Shown: piece by piece, positions 48,432 to 57,582 of the stretch
How positions within the stretch are numbered: the first letter of the stretch is position 1
Layout: every line of letters starts with the position of its first letter
IMG/VR virus record: IMGVR_UViG_3300032088_000004
Coordinates: 1-63,841 of that record
Strand: one strand, 5' to 3'
Source: a virus
Length of the DNA stretch: 63,841 bases
Program-made: the position numbers and the translations under genes
Notes under the pieces: model-generated
Database searches by the model: none
The model's input: the letters and a program-made list of their open reading frames with translations, nothing else
Told to the model about the DNA's origin: nothing

Positions 48432-51400
48432 TTAGTCATCAAAAGAGGCGCCGGTGTTTGTTATTACAAAGTCAACTGCAATGAATTCTATGGAGCGCGC
48501 TGGCTTCAAGAAAATCTTTGCGTACATCACATTTCTGTCTACTAAATCCGGGGTGGTTGTAGTGTCATCCAAGACAACCTTGAAATCAGAAAGGCCAAAT
48601 CGGGTCTTTATGCTTTGAAGTTCCGGTACGACAGCGTTGATGAATCTGTTCCAAGTTTCCTGTACGTTCTGCTCGAAGAGAAGATTGTTCGATATTCTAG
48701 AGACAACCTTTTTGATGAAGATTAACAACCTTCTAACGTTGATTCTGTCTAGGGCCGACTGAGTCGACTGGAGCGTCTTCTGTCCGAACACAACCAATCC
48801 TTCCGATACGAAAGATGCGATTGGGTTAATGTTTGCCTCATATAGAGTGTCTCTATCTCTCGATAGAAGCTGCTCAGATACCTGAAGTACAGGAATTCCT
48901 GCATTTCCTTGATTGAGGCCGCCTCGATTGAATCCGGCTGGTGCGAACCAGACTTCATCTCTCTTTTCGGTGTAAGCCATGACGCCGAGAGCAACAACTG
49001 AAGGTGGTACCCACACATCCCTTGAGTTCTGATCATCTCTAATCTTGCACCAAGGATAGTAAGCAGCACCGTAAGAAGAATTCAATTGTCTCTTCACGAG
49101 AGCAGCTGAAGCCTTCTCTGGTGTTGTCTGTATTCTCTTGTCGAAACTATCACATGCATCTTCCGAAGGAGGAACATAAACACTTGGCAAGTCTATGATG
49201 GCCAGTGAGTCTCCTCTCGCTTCACACGCTCTAACTAACTTAGTAGTAAGCGAAGTGTTTGTGATACCTGGCAATAGGGCTAGGTTGTGCTCAATTGCTT
49301 CAGCATCCTTGACCAATTCAATTGCTCGGTCGACTGACGCGTATGCATAAGAGTTAGCGGTTGTTTTTCCATTTAACGTGTTGTTGTTAAATGGGTTAGC
49401 TTCAGTTATATCTGTTCCGTCGAAGCCGCCAGCTAGAGGGACATGGAATCCCTTTACAATTTCTGTCAATGGTCGAAGCGCGGACGCTTTACCAGAGGCT
49501 GCTGCGAGGACACCGGAAAAACTAGCAGGGCTTACCCCTCCAGTGAACTTGGCTGGCACAGTGGCGTTAGCAGTACCTCGCAAGGTGCCACTAATGTCTT
49601 TGTCACCGGTGGTACCGGTGGTACCTTGGGTCAAAGTCACAACGCCGCCGTCGACGGATACCAGAATCTTTCCGGCGTGCCCATTCGTATGTTCGATCGC
49701 CAACTTGAGACCTGCAGCTGCAAGTGTTCCGTTTGTTCTGTTGAAAGTAAGGTCGCCGGAGGCCTGACTATTGCCTCCGGCAGCGCGATAAGAAACCGAA
49801 GTTCCGTCTGCAGACAATAATACCAATGTCGCGTTGTCAGTTAACTGTCCCGAAAGCGTGATTACTGCAGTCGAGAAGGTACCGTTCTTGGAACCCGACT
49901 CATATCGAGCGACCGATACTTCAGAAGCTCTTGTTATACTGGCTGTGGCTATATTGTTAACAGGGGATGGCACTAGGACAACTTCGTCCATTGAGAAGCT
50001 GAATGCATGCTCTGTGATGTTCGCTGTTGCCGTGCCGTCATCCTGGTCCGTAGTTAATTTGGCTACATCGAGGTCTGCCAATCTACGAGTGTGGTCTGAA
50101 TAGCCCGGGTTTATTTCTTCCGACACTTGTGCAGCGTTGCCCGAGACATAAGTTCTCTTGTAAGGCGTGGCTCCCATGTAATACCCAGAATCAGAAGACC
50201 CTGTTATGACCAGCGGAAACTCTCCCCATGAAGCGGTAAGACCGAGAACAGTATTCAACGCGACATTACTGTCTATCCAGTGGCCAGCCGTAGCCTTAGC
50301 GAAATCTATAACGCTAGCGTTTGCATCATCCGTGAGAGTCTTTGGAACTATTGGACCCAAGAAGCCGAAAGGAACGGTTTCTTTGTTGGATGGTCCTTGT
50401 CCTGCGTCGAATATCCTGTCCATGTCCACTCGTACAAGTTCAGAAATATTTGGGTGCGTTCCGTACAGCTTGTTTCTTTTTTCAGTTGCGGACCACTCAA
50501 AGTACTGATCACCAATCATCTTTGCGACGTAGTTATCAGAACTAGGATTTAAGTTGCAATTATCGAATCTTTCAATCTCTTCCAAACGAGTGCTGGTTAT
50601 TCTCTTCACTACAACACTGAAGGTGCCATAGAGTCTATCTCCCTGCTCACCTTCACGTGGAATAGTTATATCCTCTATTGCGGTGATTAAGTTTGAGTTA
50701 GCCTCTGCACCTTCTTGGATTGCAATCAATCTAAAAAGCTTTTGCTGAGAAGCCACACTGAACGTGGAATTGTCCATCGCTGTATCGTTCCCGACAATCC
50801 ATCCAGTTCTAGCTGCATTTAAAGAATGCTTTGCAGAACGGAACACTGCCATCTCGTCATCTAATTTGAGTACTACTGCGGCGCGTTTGTTGGAGTCGGT
50901 TATTGAAGATTCAAACTTTCTGATTGATTCTTCAAATGTTTCTCCGAGCCAGTATTCATCAGCAAGAGTTTCAGACGCTGGTGTCATTATTCTTGAATTT
51001 GTAGCCACTGGGTTTGTATTGAAATCTTTTCTTATCTCTTCTGCTAAAAACTTTACTTCTTTTGTTCTACTGCTTGAACCAGACAGCATCAAACTTAGCC
51101 GATTTGACGTTGAACTAAATAAAACAGGAGTTCCTGGATCAGCTGTGTGAGTGGTTGAACCTGAAAGTGACTGGCCTTTCAGTTTTATCTGGAAATCAGC
51201 CGAGGTACCATAAAAGACACCCGCCAGCTCAAGCTTTGGAGAAGACGCTGCCATCGTCGCAGCAGAGCTTGATGCGAACATGAACAGTCCCCATGCGTTT
51301 GTGGCTTTCCAACCTGGCTCACCTGCAGAGTCTGCAACTGAATCTTCACCGGGGACGCCGGCGAGACGCACGACTGTCACTGGAGAGTCTATTCCTGCTG

Positions 51401-51677
51401 ATAAGTAAGCTTTCGCTGCATACGGCAAATAAGATTCTGCCAAGAGATCAGTACCCTGTCTCCAGGGGTCATCCCCTTCATTCCCGGGCATTGGTTTACC
51501 AAATACTCTCTCGAATTCTTCTAATGATTTTACTTTATAAGGTTTCATCGCTGGGCCTTTTCTGGTGCGACCTATAATGACCGGACCGATACCCGGTGCC
51601 TGGCCAGGAAGTTGGGAATTATCTATCTCTTTAAGAAAGACTCCTGGTGAAACAAATCTAAATTTTCTAGATGCCAT
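48432..51677 (-). CDS. gp18: Contractile tail sheath protein (gp18-like)
   Basis: A 1081-residue sheath. The N-terminus (FRFVSPGVFLKEIDNSQLPG, then GPVIIGRTRKGPAM and YLSAGIDSPVTVVRL) and the C-terminus (FVSEGLVVFGQKTLQ, RINVRRLLIFIKKVVSRISN, AVDFVITNTGASFDD) match the sheath core. T4 gp18 is 659 residues, so about 400 residues are extra and lie in the middle. They are beta-rich and serine/threonine-rich and probably form outer decorating domains. A late-type motif lies 45 nt upstream. Confidence 0.92.
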   Translation of the reverse strand: MASRKFRFVSPGVFLKEIDNSQLPGQAPGIGPVIIGRTRKGPAMKPYKVKSLEEFERVFGKPMPGNEGDDPWRQGTDLLAESYLPYAAKAYLSAGIDSPVTVVRLAGVPGEDSVADSAGEPGWKATNAWGLFMFASSSAATMAASSPKLELAGVFYGTSADFQIKLKGQSLSGSTTHTADPGTPVLFSSTSNRLSLMLSGSSSRTKEVKFLAEEIRKDFNTNPVATNSRIMTPASETLADEYWLGETFEESIRKFESSITDSNKRAAVVLKLDDEMAVFRSAKHSLNAARTGWIVGNDTAMDNSTFSVASQQKLFRLIAIQEGAEANSNLITAIEDITIPREGEQGDRLYGTFSVVVKRITSTRLEEIERFDNCNLNPSSDNYVAKMIGDQYFEWSATEKRNKLYGTHPNISELVRVDMDRIFDAGQGPSNKETVPFGFLGPIVPKTLTDDANASVIDFAKATAGHWIDSNVALNTVLGLTASWGEFPLVITGSSDSGYYMGATPYKRTYVSGNAAQVSEEINPGYSDHTRRLADLDVAKLTTDQDDGTATANITEHAFSFSMDEVVLVPSPVNNIATASITRASEVSVARYESGSKNGTFSTAVITLSGQLTDNATLVLLSADGTSVSYRAAGGNSQASGDLTFNRTNGTLAAAGLKLAIEHTNGHAGKILVSVDGGVVTLTQGTTGTTGDKDISGTLRGTANATVPAKFTGGVSPASFSGVLAAASGKASALRPLTEIVKGFHVPLAGGFDGTDITEANPFNNNTLNGKTTANSYAYASVDRAIELVKDAEAIEHNLALLPGITNTSLTTKLVRACEARGDSLAIIDLPSVYVPPSEDACDSFDKRIQTTPEKASAALVKRQLNSSYGAAYYPWCKIRDDQNSRDVWVPPSVVALGVMAYTEKRDEVWFAPAGFNRGGLNQGNAGIPVLQVSEQLLSRDRDTLYEANINPIASFVSEGLVVFGQKTLQSTQSALDRINVRRLLIFIKKVVSRISNNLLFEQNVQETWNRFINAVVPELQSIKTRFGLSDFKVVLDDTTTTPDLVDRNVMYAKIFLKPARSIEFIAVDFVITNTGASFDD

Positions 51678-51722
51678 ATTATCTTCTCCTTTTTGAGGGG
51701 GACATACAAATGTTATTTTACT

Positions 51723-51734
51723 TAATAAATAGTT
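51723..51734 (-). promoter_or_regulatory. Candidate late promoter motif upstream of the sheath gene
   Basis: The minus strand reads AACTATTTATTA about 45 nt before the sheath start, directly after the terminator of the fibre gene. Confidence 0.55.
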
Positions 51735-51749
51735 TTTGTATGTTCTAAC

Positions 51750-51788
51750 GGAAAGAAGAAAAAGAAAAGCCCGCCAAAAAGGCGGGCT
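51750..51788 (-). terminator. Rho-independent terminator of the fibre gene
   Basis: On the minus strand AGCCCGCC and GGCGGGCT pair perfectly around a 5-nt T loop (51768-51788), followed by a long T/C-rich tail. Confidence 0.9.
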
Positions 51789-51821
51789 GAGGTAGGAAAT
51801 TCAAGAACTAGGTGGGCTATA

Positions 51822-54800
51822 TTACTTCTTGATATACTGGATTATGATTGCATCGTCATCTTCTGGCTCTTCTGCAAACTTGACTAATTTGTTTGCGGTT
51901 GAACCCGAAGTCAGAAGCTCATAGTCGAAAGTACCAGCGATGGAGCCTGACTTGACCTGCAACATGCCATTCAAATAAACTTGAAGTGACCCAACTACGA
52001 TTTCTTCGTCGAGTGGGGCGTACAGTCCGCTGTAAGACGAACCAACTCGTTGCAAGTTGGTGGGACCAGAACTACTAGCATACAAACCAGCAGAACCAGT
52101 AGAGCCCGAGAAATGCTGAAGTTGGTAACTGATTGAGATTGCGGCAGTTGAGTCGTTAACTTGTAACCCGTCGCCTGCGCCTAACAAATCAGCAATGTTT
52201 TGCATTGTCGCCTTCTTCATCAAGTGGTTAGTACCACTGTCACTAGCATCCGCGAAGAGGACACCGTCTGCAGCTGCCAGAGCTATATCAGAGCCTTCGC
52301 TAGCATCAAGTAAATTGAGTTCCGACGCGTTTGCGGTAACCGCGGTTCCGCCAATTCTCAACTTGCCATGATTGATATCAAGGAAGCTCGAACCGGATAC
52401 AATGCCGCCGGCGGTCAAAGTACCATCTAAATCAATGTGAGACATTGAGAACTGGCCTGAACCAGAAACAGTTGTTGCTCCCGCAATTGCACCTGCGGTT
52501 GTGACACCGGCAGAAAAGACTGCGCCAGCCTGGAAAGTTGGTACGCCTTCGACATTCAAAGTACCATCAATATCAGTGTTACCACTCGAATCAACAGTAA
52601 ACTCTGTATTTGTTATAGAGCCAACCGTTAGGTCACCAGAAGCGTCGATGGTCGTAGCGCCAGAAATGGCGCCACCGGCGTTGATACCAACAGCAACAAC
52701 GGCACCTCCACTGCTTACAGTGAAGTTTTCGTTTGCAGCACTAATTCCAACTGCCAAAGATAATTGACCAGAGCCAGAAATAGTAGTTGCACCAGCGATT
52801 GCGCCGGCATCTGTAATACCTCCAGAGTTGACATCAAGTGTCTTGACAGAAGTGTCGCCGTCAGCGTCGACAGAGAAGCCAGTCATTGTGATTGTACCCA
52901 TGGTAAGGTCACCGTTGCCATCAATACTTGTTGCACCAGCAATCGAACCACAGCCAGTAATGCCTTGGCTGCCCATAACCAGAGCTTCTGCTTGCGTACC
53001 AAGAGAAGTTAAGCTTGAGTTAACTACAGAACTCCCGAGAGTTGTTGCACTAAGGACAGAAGCGTTGTTAATTGCGTAGTCACCACCAGTCTGGATGTCG
53101 AAACCAGCAGTTGAACCACTAGCCTTCAAGCGCCCACCGTCGGCCGCGGCGACCAAAGAGATGTCCGCTCCGAGTGTAGATCCAGAAATATACAGACCAG
53201 CGCCTGCATTGGATGCTCTAGAGCCGCTATTGCCGCGGGCGATCTCAATCAAACTATCTTCCACTAGAAGATTTGTGGTTTCAACCGTTGTCGTGGCGCC
53301 GTTTATGGTAAGGTCACCAGTTACGGTAAGGTTACCGCCGACAGTTGCATTGTGTGTTACGGCCAGGCCTGTGCCAGATGCTTCGGCTGAGACTGCGCCA
53401 CCTGCGCCAACTGAGAAGTTGGTCATTGTGATTGTGCCCATGGTAAGATCACCTGAGCCATCAATACTTGTTGCAGAAGATATTGCGCCTCCGGCGACGA
53501 TGCCACCACCAGAAGTGATAGAACCCGTCGTCGCTAGAGTTGCTCCAAGAGTGACAGCGCCATTATTATGAAGCGTTGATGAGCCAGAAATTGCGCCAGC
53601 AGTACTGACTGTCAAGGCGTCATTGACGTTGACGCCACCATCGAGGGACGCAAGTCCACTAAGCGTTCCAGCAACACCAACAACATTACCATCCGTATCA
53701 ACAGTGAAGTCATCATTGACGTTGACGCCGCCATCTAGATCAGAGACACCAACTACAGTGACCTTACCACCAGCGTTGAGAGTTCCGTCGAGATCGATGT
53801 GGGACATCGAAAATTGACCAGAACCTGAAATGGTTGTTGCGCCGGCGATCGCATTAGCGGTTGTGACACCACCGGAGAAGACTGCGCCAGCCTGGAAAGT
53901 TGGTACTCCTTCGACATTCAAAGTACCATCAATATCAGTGTTACCACTTGCATCAACAGTAAACTCTGTATTTGTTATAGAGCCAACCGTTAGGTCGCCT
54001 GATGCATCAATGGTTGTGGCGCCAGCAATTGCACCAGCGGCGGTGATGCCACCAGACTGGAGCGCAAGGGATGTACCCGCTAGCGCGTCGAAAGTACCTG
54101 CAGCACCAGAAACGATGCCTTCTATTGTAGCGTTACTAGAGGCCGCAATGGTTGTTATGCCAGAAACTGCGCCGGCAAATACAGCGTCGTCTACGTAAAG
54201 AGTTTTCCATGCGTTTCTTACCGTCTCGGATCCGTTAATCGCAGAGCTTGCAAAAGAACTATCCGAAGTAAAAGAAGAACCATCACTCAAATCATCTCTC
54301 GGGTCAGCAACGAAGCCCCATGCGTTACCAGAACTAACAGCTGCCTCCAGTTCAAAGACAAAGTTGTTTGCAGGCGAGCTTCCGTCAGTGTAAGAAAACA
54401 GGGAACCCTTACTCGCAGAAACGCCAGACAAGCCGCCGCTTCCTGATATCGAACTGTATTGTTTAATATCGCTGATTGATGAAACTGAGGTAGAGTGGCC
54501 ACTGATGTTGCTAAGAGCATGAATCTTCATGGTAGTGCTACTAGAACCACCTGTGTAATCCTCGACCACAACAAAGAAAAACTTGTTTCCGCCGCTGTCC
54601 TCAAGTGACATAACAGTACCAGCGGATACAGAAGCACCACTATTGCCACTGAAGGGTAGTGTACCTGACCTATCAGAACTGAAGCCGCTGAGACTTACAG
54701 ACTGCAAGGTACTTGTTGTAATCCCGGAAGGTGCTGACGCTCCAGAGCCGGCTGACAGGCTTGAGCCGAAAAGAATTGCCTGGCTCTGAGAGTCAGACAT

Positions 54801-55382
54801 CGAGATAGTCTGGCCGGACACGATGTTAGTTCTAATATCTGTTGAAGTGCCGGCTACGAAGCCGCCTGGGTCACCGATATTGTCCGTGCCGTCAGCATAA
54901 GAAACAAGATTACCATCTATATTAACTGCGCCGCCTGTTGGGTCGAGATGAATATCTGCAGCTGCGATCACTGTCAGGTCACTCGATTGGATGTTCAGGT
55001 AATTTGAGGTACCTGCAATATTGAATTTATCGGATTGAAGTGCACCTCCTGCCATGGTCATCAGCTCCTGAGCCGGGTTCCAAGTCAGAGTATCGTCGTC
55101 GACCTTGAGAACTTGTGAGTCACCAGATCCTGAAGCGAAAACAAGCTTATAAGATACATTGTCTTCTGCTGCGACGAGGTCGGTGTTAGAGAAGTAGTTC
55201 TGCATTGCTGCAGCTGTTACGCTTTTCGCTTGAGCGGTTGAAGCCGCCTGGACGATAAATTCGTCCGTCGCGACGACTGTTGAGTGGACTGCTGAACCGG
55301 TGATATCGATTGCAATCGTTTTGAGGGCGTTATCTGAAACGAGTTTTTGAATCTGCCCTTGATTAATTTTTGATTTTGCCAT
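51822..55382 (-). CDS. Repetitive tail fibre / adhesin protein
   Basis: A 1186-residue protein. The N-terminal 250 residues are unique. A long region of repeats such as GATTIDASGDLTVGSITNTE and QFSMSHIDLDGTLNAGG follows, poor in charged bulky residues and rich in G, A, S and T. Near residue 700 there is DLTINGATTTVETTNLLVED, common in phage fibres. A non-repetitive C-terminal part ends DDAIIIQYIKK. The repeats fit a trimeric beta-helical shaft. It lies next to the sheath gene, suggesting a role in tail attachment or head fibres. The DNA repeats make it prone to recombination. Confidence 0.8.
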   Translation of the reverse strand: MAKSKINQGQIQKLVSDNALKTIAIDITGSAVHSTVVATDEFIVQAASTAQAKSVTAAAMQNYFSNTDLVAAEDNVSYKLVFASGSGDSQVLKVDDDTLTWNPAQELMTMAGGALQSDKFNIAGTSNYLNIQSSDLTVIAAADIHLDPTGGAVNIDGNLVSYADGTDNIGDPGGFVAGTSTDIRTNIVSGQTISMSDSQSQAILFGSSLSAGSGASAPSGITTSTLQSVSLSGFSSDRSGTLPFSGNSGASVSAGTVMSLEDSGGNKFFFVVVEDYTGGSSSTTMKIHALSNISGHSTSVSSISDIKQYSSISGSGGLSGVSASKGSLFSYTDGSSPANNFVFELEAAVSSGNAWGFVADPRDDLSDGSSFTSDSSFASSAINGSETVRNAWKTLYVDDAVFAGAVSGITTIAASSNATIEGIVSGAAGTFDALAGTSLALQSGGITAAGAIAGATTIDASGDLTVGSITNTEFTVDASGNTDIDGTLNVEGVPTFQAGAVFSGGVTTANAIAGATTISGSGQFSMSHIDLDGTLNAGGKVTVVGVSDLDGGVNVNDDFTVDTDGNVVGVAGTLSGLASLDGGVNVNDALTVSTAGAISGSSTLHNNGAVTLGATLATTGSITSGGGIVAGGAISSATSIDGSGDLTMGTITMTNFSVGAGGAVSAEASGTGLAVTHNATVGGNLTVTGDLTINGATTTVETTNLLVEDSLIEIARGNSGSRASNAGAGLYISGSTLGADISLVAAADGGRLKASGSTAGFDIQTGGDYAINNASVLSATTLGSSVVNSSLTSLGTQAEALVMGSQGITGCGSIAGATSIDGNGDLTMGTITMTGFSVDADGDTSVKTLDVNSGGITDAGAIAGATTISGSGQLSLAVGISAANENFTVSSGGAVVAVGINAGGAISGATTIDASGDLTVGSITNTEFTVDSSGNTDIDGTLNVEGVPTFQAGAVFSAGVTTAGAIAGATTVSGSGQFSMSHIDLDGTLTAGGIVSGSSFLDINHGKLRIGGTAVTANASELNLLDASEGSDIALAAADGVLFADASDSGTNHLMKKATMQNIADLLGAGDGLQVNDSTAAISISYQLQHFSGSTGSAGLYASSSGPTNLQRVGSSYSGLYAPLDEEIVVGSLQVYLNGMLQVKSGSIAGTFDYELLTSGSTANKLVKFAEEPEDDDAIIIQYIKK
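52505..52640 (-). repeat. Long internal repeat of the fibre gene, copy 1
   Basis: This stretch is nearly identical to 53870-54005 over about 120 bp, for example in the segment encoding VGSITNTEFTVD and GTLNVEGVPTFQAG. The two copies lie about 1.37 kb apart in the same orientation. Confidence 0.85.
53870..54005 (-). repeat. Long internal repeat of the fibre gene, copy 2
   Basis: The second copy of the direct repeat described for 52505-52640, with only scattered third-position and single amino-acid changes. Recombination between the copies would delete or duplicate about 455 residues without shifting the frame. Confidence 0.85.
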
Positions 55383-55481
55383 TATAATTTCTCCTATATA
55401 TAGCTTTATGAATTGCCTCAGTTGGCAATTAACAGTTCTTTTTAAATTATATTAAAAAAACATTATTCAGTAAAATATATC

Positions 55482-55523
55482 AGGTGAAAAAATGCTAGGT
55501 GAAAAAATGCTAGGTGAAAAAAG
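55482..55523. repeat. 15-bp tandem repeat in the fibre gene leader
   Basis: AGGTGAAAAAATGCT occurs twice in direct succession, followed by a partial third copy, in the gap between the 55574-55786 gene and the fibre gene. It lies in the predicted 5' leader of the fibre transcript. Confidence 0.85.
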
Positions 55524-55553
55524 GTCTTAAAGAATATAAAACAAACAGGCGTT

Positions 55554-55563
55554 GTAAATAGTT
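55554..55563 (-). promoter_or_regulatory. Candidate late promoter motif upstream of the fibre gene
   Basis: The minus strand reads AACTATTTAC about 170 nt before the fibre start, beyond the 15-bp tandem repeats. This would give a long leader. Confidence 0.45.
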
Positions 55564-55573
55564 TTTAGTTTTC

Positions 55574-55786
55574 TCAAGAGAAGAGGATTTTCTTGAGGTT
55601 GCGCACGATGTTGTCAAAACGACAAAAATCGGAATCTAAAAATTCCAACGATATTGAAGGACACTGGTTTTCCGGGTCTTCAAAAGAGAAATGAAACTTT
55701 CCAGTTTCTAGTCTCTTGCATTCTTTAATCTTGAAGCCTTTTAATTGCAAATATGCTGCTATTCCTATGTCACTCGTCCTAAACAT
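55574..55786 (-). CDS. DUF5659-like small protein
   Basis: A 70-residue protein reading FRTSDIGIAAYLQLKGFKIK, then KFHFSFEDPE and FCRFDNIVRNLKKIL. This order resembles DUF5659 proteins of phages (FktsDl.lAayL...g, fvf, ..a...lk.li). The function of that family is unknown. It lies among virion genes. Confidence 0.6.
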   Translation of the reverse strand: MFRTSDIGIAAYLQLKGFKIKECKRLETGKFHFSFEDPENQCPSISLEFLDSDFCRFDNIVRNLKKILFS

Positions 55787-55879
55787 TTGTCACTCCCATG
55801 TCGCGTATGTTTTTAATTAGAAACCTTACGAATTCCTAACTTCTTATGTAGCTGTGGGGCCTACAAGTATAAGTAGTTT

Positions 55880-56206
55880 CTATGAATCGACTTTGCGAAT
55901 AAAGTAAGCCTTCTCCCCTTCTTGCGTAGGCAGCTTAAACTCGTAAGTCCACTCTGGGTTGACATCGAATTTATGCTGTAAGGCCGTGGCTGTTTCATAC
56001 AGGTTTTTCTCCAGCTCTTCTACGTTTCTGAGTAGAGAACTCTTTCTTTTTTCGTGCTCCAAGAGCATTTGCGACAGGTATTGCTGTGTTTCTAACAGCA
56101 TTTTCCTAATTTCTACTGTTTCTTTCGCATCCTCCCAAGATACCTCTACGACCTCTGCATCGGCAGCTTCATTCTCTTTTTGTTGGTTATCAATTTCTTG
56201 TGACAT
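55880..56206 (-). CDS. Coiled-coil protein of unknown function
   Basis: A 108-residue protein. After an acidic start, residues 30-80 form a coiled coil (EIRKMLLETQQYLSQMLLEH and on), ending with a small strand region PEWTYEFKLPTQEGEKAYFI. It lies between the gp15-like gene and the DUF5659-like gene. It may be an assembly factor. Confidence 0.55.
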   Translation of the reverse strand: MSQEIDNQQKENEAADAEVVEVSWEDAKETVEIRKMLLETQQYLSQMLLEHEKRKSSLLRNVEELEKNLYETATALQHKFDVNPEWTYEFKLPTQEGEKAYFIRKVDS

Positions 56207-56270
56207 GGTATGTCTCCTTTCTATAATGTTGATTGATTTATTTATTATAATATAACGTTTTTGTTATTTT

Positions 56271-57095
56271 TTAAAGGTTGTATTTATCTATTTCTTTCGG
56301 ATCAATAATTACTCTTTCTTTGGGAAGCTTGATTTCTACTGCGTTCTCTCGAACTGAAAAGAATGGTTTCTCTCCGTTCTTTCCTTCACCAATTAAATAT
56401 CCAATAACTTTTAAATTTATCTTCGATTCGAACTTGCGCTCTTCATTGTTGTAGTTATCTAGATTGTCTCCGATTTGATATTGACCATCAATGAACCCTT
56501 CGTATCTGTGCTTTGCATGAGTTAACGTTATGGCGCGCACTGTGCCCGGCTTTGTAACAAACGGCAAGATTAGCTCATTCATTTGTTGCTGAAACTCGGT
56601 TCTGATGTTTATCTCATACATCATTTCGACATTCACTGGCATAGGGGCGCTGACTGTCTTATAAACAATCTTTTTGTTGTTTCTAGGGCGGTTTTCATCT
56701 CCGTGCTTCTTTTTTGCATCTGCTGTTGCGAAGTTGGAGGTTTTTTCTTGATTTATGATTCTCATTACAGGAAGAGAACCTCCCTGGTGGTCAGAGTTTG
56801 GTGGCACGTTACCTATAAATATACCGGAACCAGGGGAAGGCTTGGTTATACCCGTCCTCCTTACTGTGATTACTGGAAATATCAAGGCTCCTTGCTGGTC
56901 TCTAGCTTCTTTAGCTTCTTTCGTTAGGAATCCTCTCTCTGCCGTACCCCAAAGTACTGGCACCTCTATTCTTCCCTTATTCGTATCTGCGTAAAGCTTT
57001 AAATCTCTGATGAACCCATACACTGAGCGGTCAATGGTTTCGATAGTCGATGGGTCAAAGTATATTTTGTCGTATTTGTTGTTAATTTCAGACAT
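56271..57095 (-). CDS. gp15: Tail completion / sheath stabiliser protein (gp15-like)
   Basis: A 274-residue protein. The start FIRDLKLYADTNKGRIEVPVLWG, then IFPVITVRR, PVNVEMMYEINIRTEFQQQM, LPFVTKPGT and KINLKVIGYLI follow the same order as T4 gp15 (IkR...irVPI.Y, lP.i, y.P..i.YelsI.tr...d..qi.eqilp.f). It caps the tail so that it can join the head. It lies next to the gp14-like and gp13-like genes as in T4. Confidence 0.75.
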   Translation of the reverse strand: MSEINNKYDKIYFDPSTIETIDRSVYGFIRDLKLYADTNKGRIEVPVLWGTAERGFLTKEAKEARDQQGALIFPVITVRRTGITKPSPGSGIFIGNVPPNSDHQGGSLPVMRIINQEKTSNFATADAKKKHGDENRPRNNKKIVYKTVSAPMPVNVEMMYEINIRTEFQQQMNELILPFVTKPGTVRAITLTHAKHRYEGFIDGQYQIGDNLDNYNNEERKFESKINLKVIGYLIGEGKNGEKPFFSVRENAVEIKLPKERVIIDPKEIDKYNL

Positions 57096-57576
57096 TGAAC
57101 AGCCCTTCTCTTGCTCTTACACACGATGCTGCTATCTCAAAGCTTGACTCTACTTGTCCGAACAGCCATTTTGGCTCCTCAAGAGTCAATATCTCATAGA
57201 AGTGCACCCCATATTGAATAAAGTCCCCCTCTCTAACGAAAAGGTTCTGGTCTTCTGTTAAGCGGCGCTTGTGGAACGCGACGTTTATTCGTTCAATCCT
57301 GTCGACGCCCATCGGGGTTACAGTTGTTGTCTGAGATTCATATTTTACCATTGCATACACTCGAACAGGGTTGTGAAAGTTCTTCTTTACGGCTTCTCCA
57401 TAAAGATCATGGTAATTTGTGTGTTCCAAGCTTATTGGATAGTATACAATTGTCTGCCCAACAACTCTTTCTATAATTTCGTCGTTGACTTGCTTTACTA
57501 GATTCTTTTCCTTCTCTCCAACAAAGAGTGGAGGAGGTGGAGAGTCCGGTTGTGACCATTTGTTATCATCTGACAT
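57088..57576 (-). CDS. gp14: Neck protein (gp14-like)
   Basis: A 162-residue protein with YYPISLEHTNYHDLYGEAVK and then NPVRVYAMVKYE, matching the DlYGEs segment of T4 gp14. A beta-rich C-terminus (LFVREGDFIQYGVHFYEILT) follows. It forms part of the head-tail neck. It overlaps the gp15-like gene by 8 nt. Confidence 0.75.
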   Translation of the reverse strand: MSDDNKWSQPDSPPPPLFVGEKEKNLVKQVNDEIIERVVGQTIVYYPISLEHTNYHDLYGEAVKKNFHNPVRVYAMVKYESQTTTVTPMGVDRIERINVAFHKRRLTEDQNLFVREGDFIQYGVHFYEILTLEEPKWLFGQVESSFEIAASCVRAREGLFNV

Positions 57577-57582
57577 AAAAAG

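Noticed and set aside
53095-53571. Plus-strand frame of 158 codons within the fibre gene
   Set aside because: A shadow of the repetitive fibre sequence, with proline/valine bias and no start signals.
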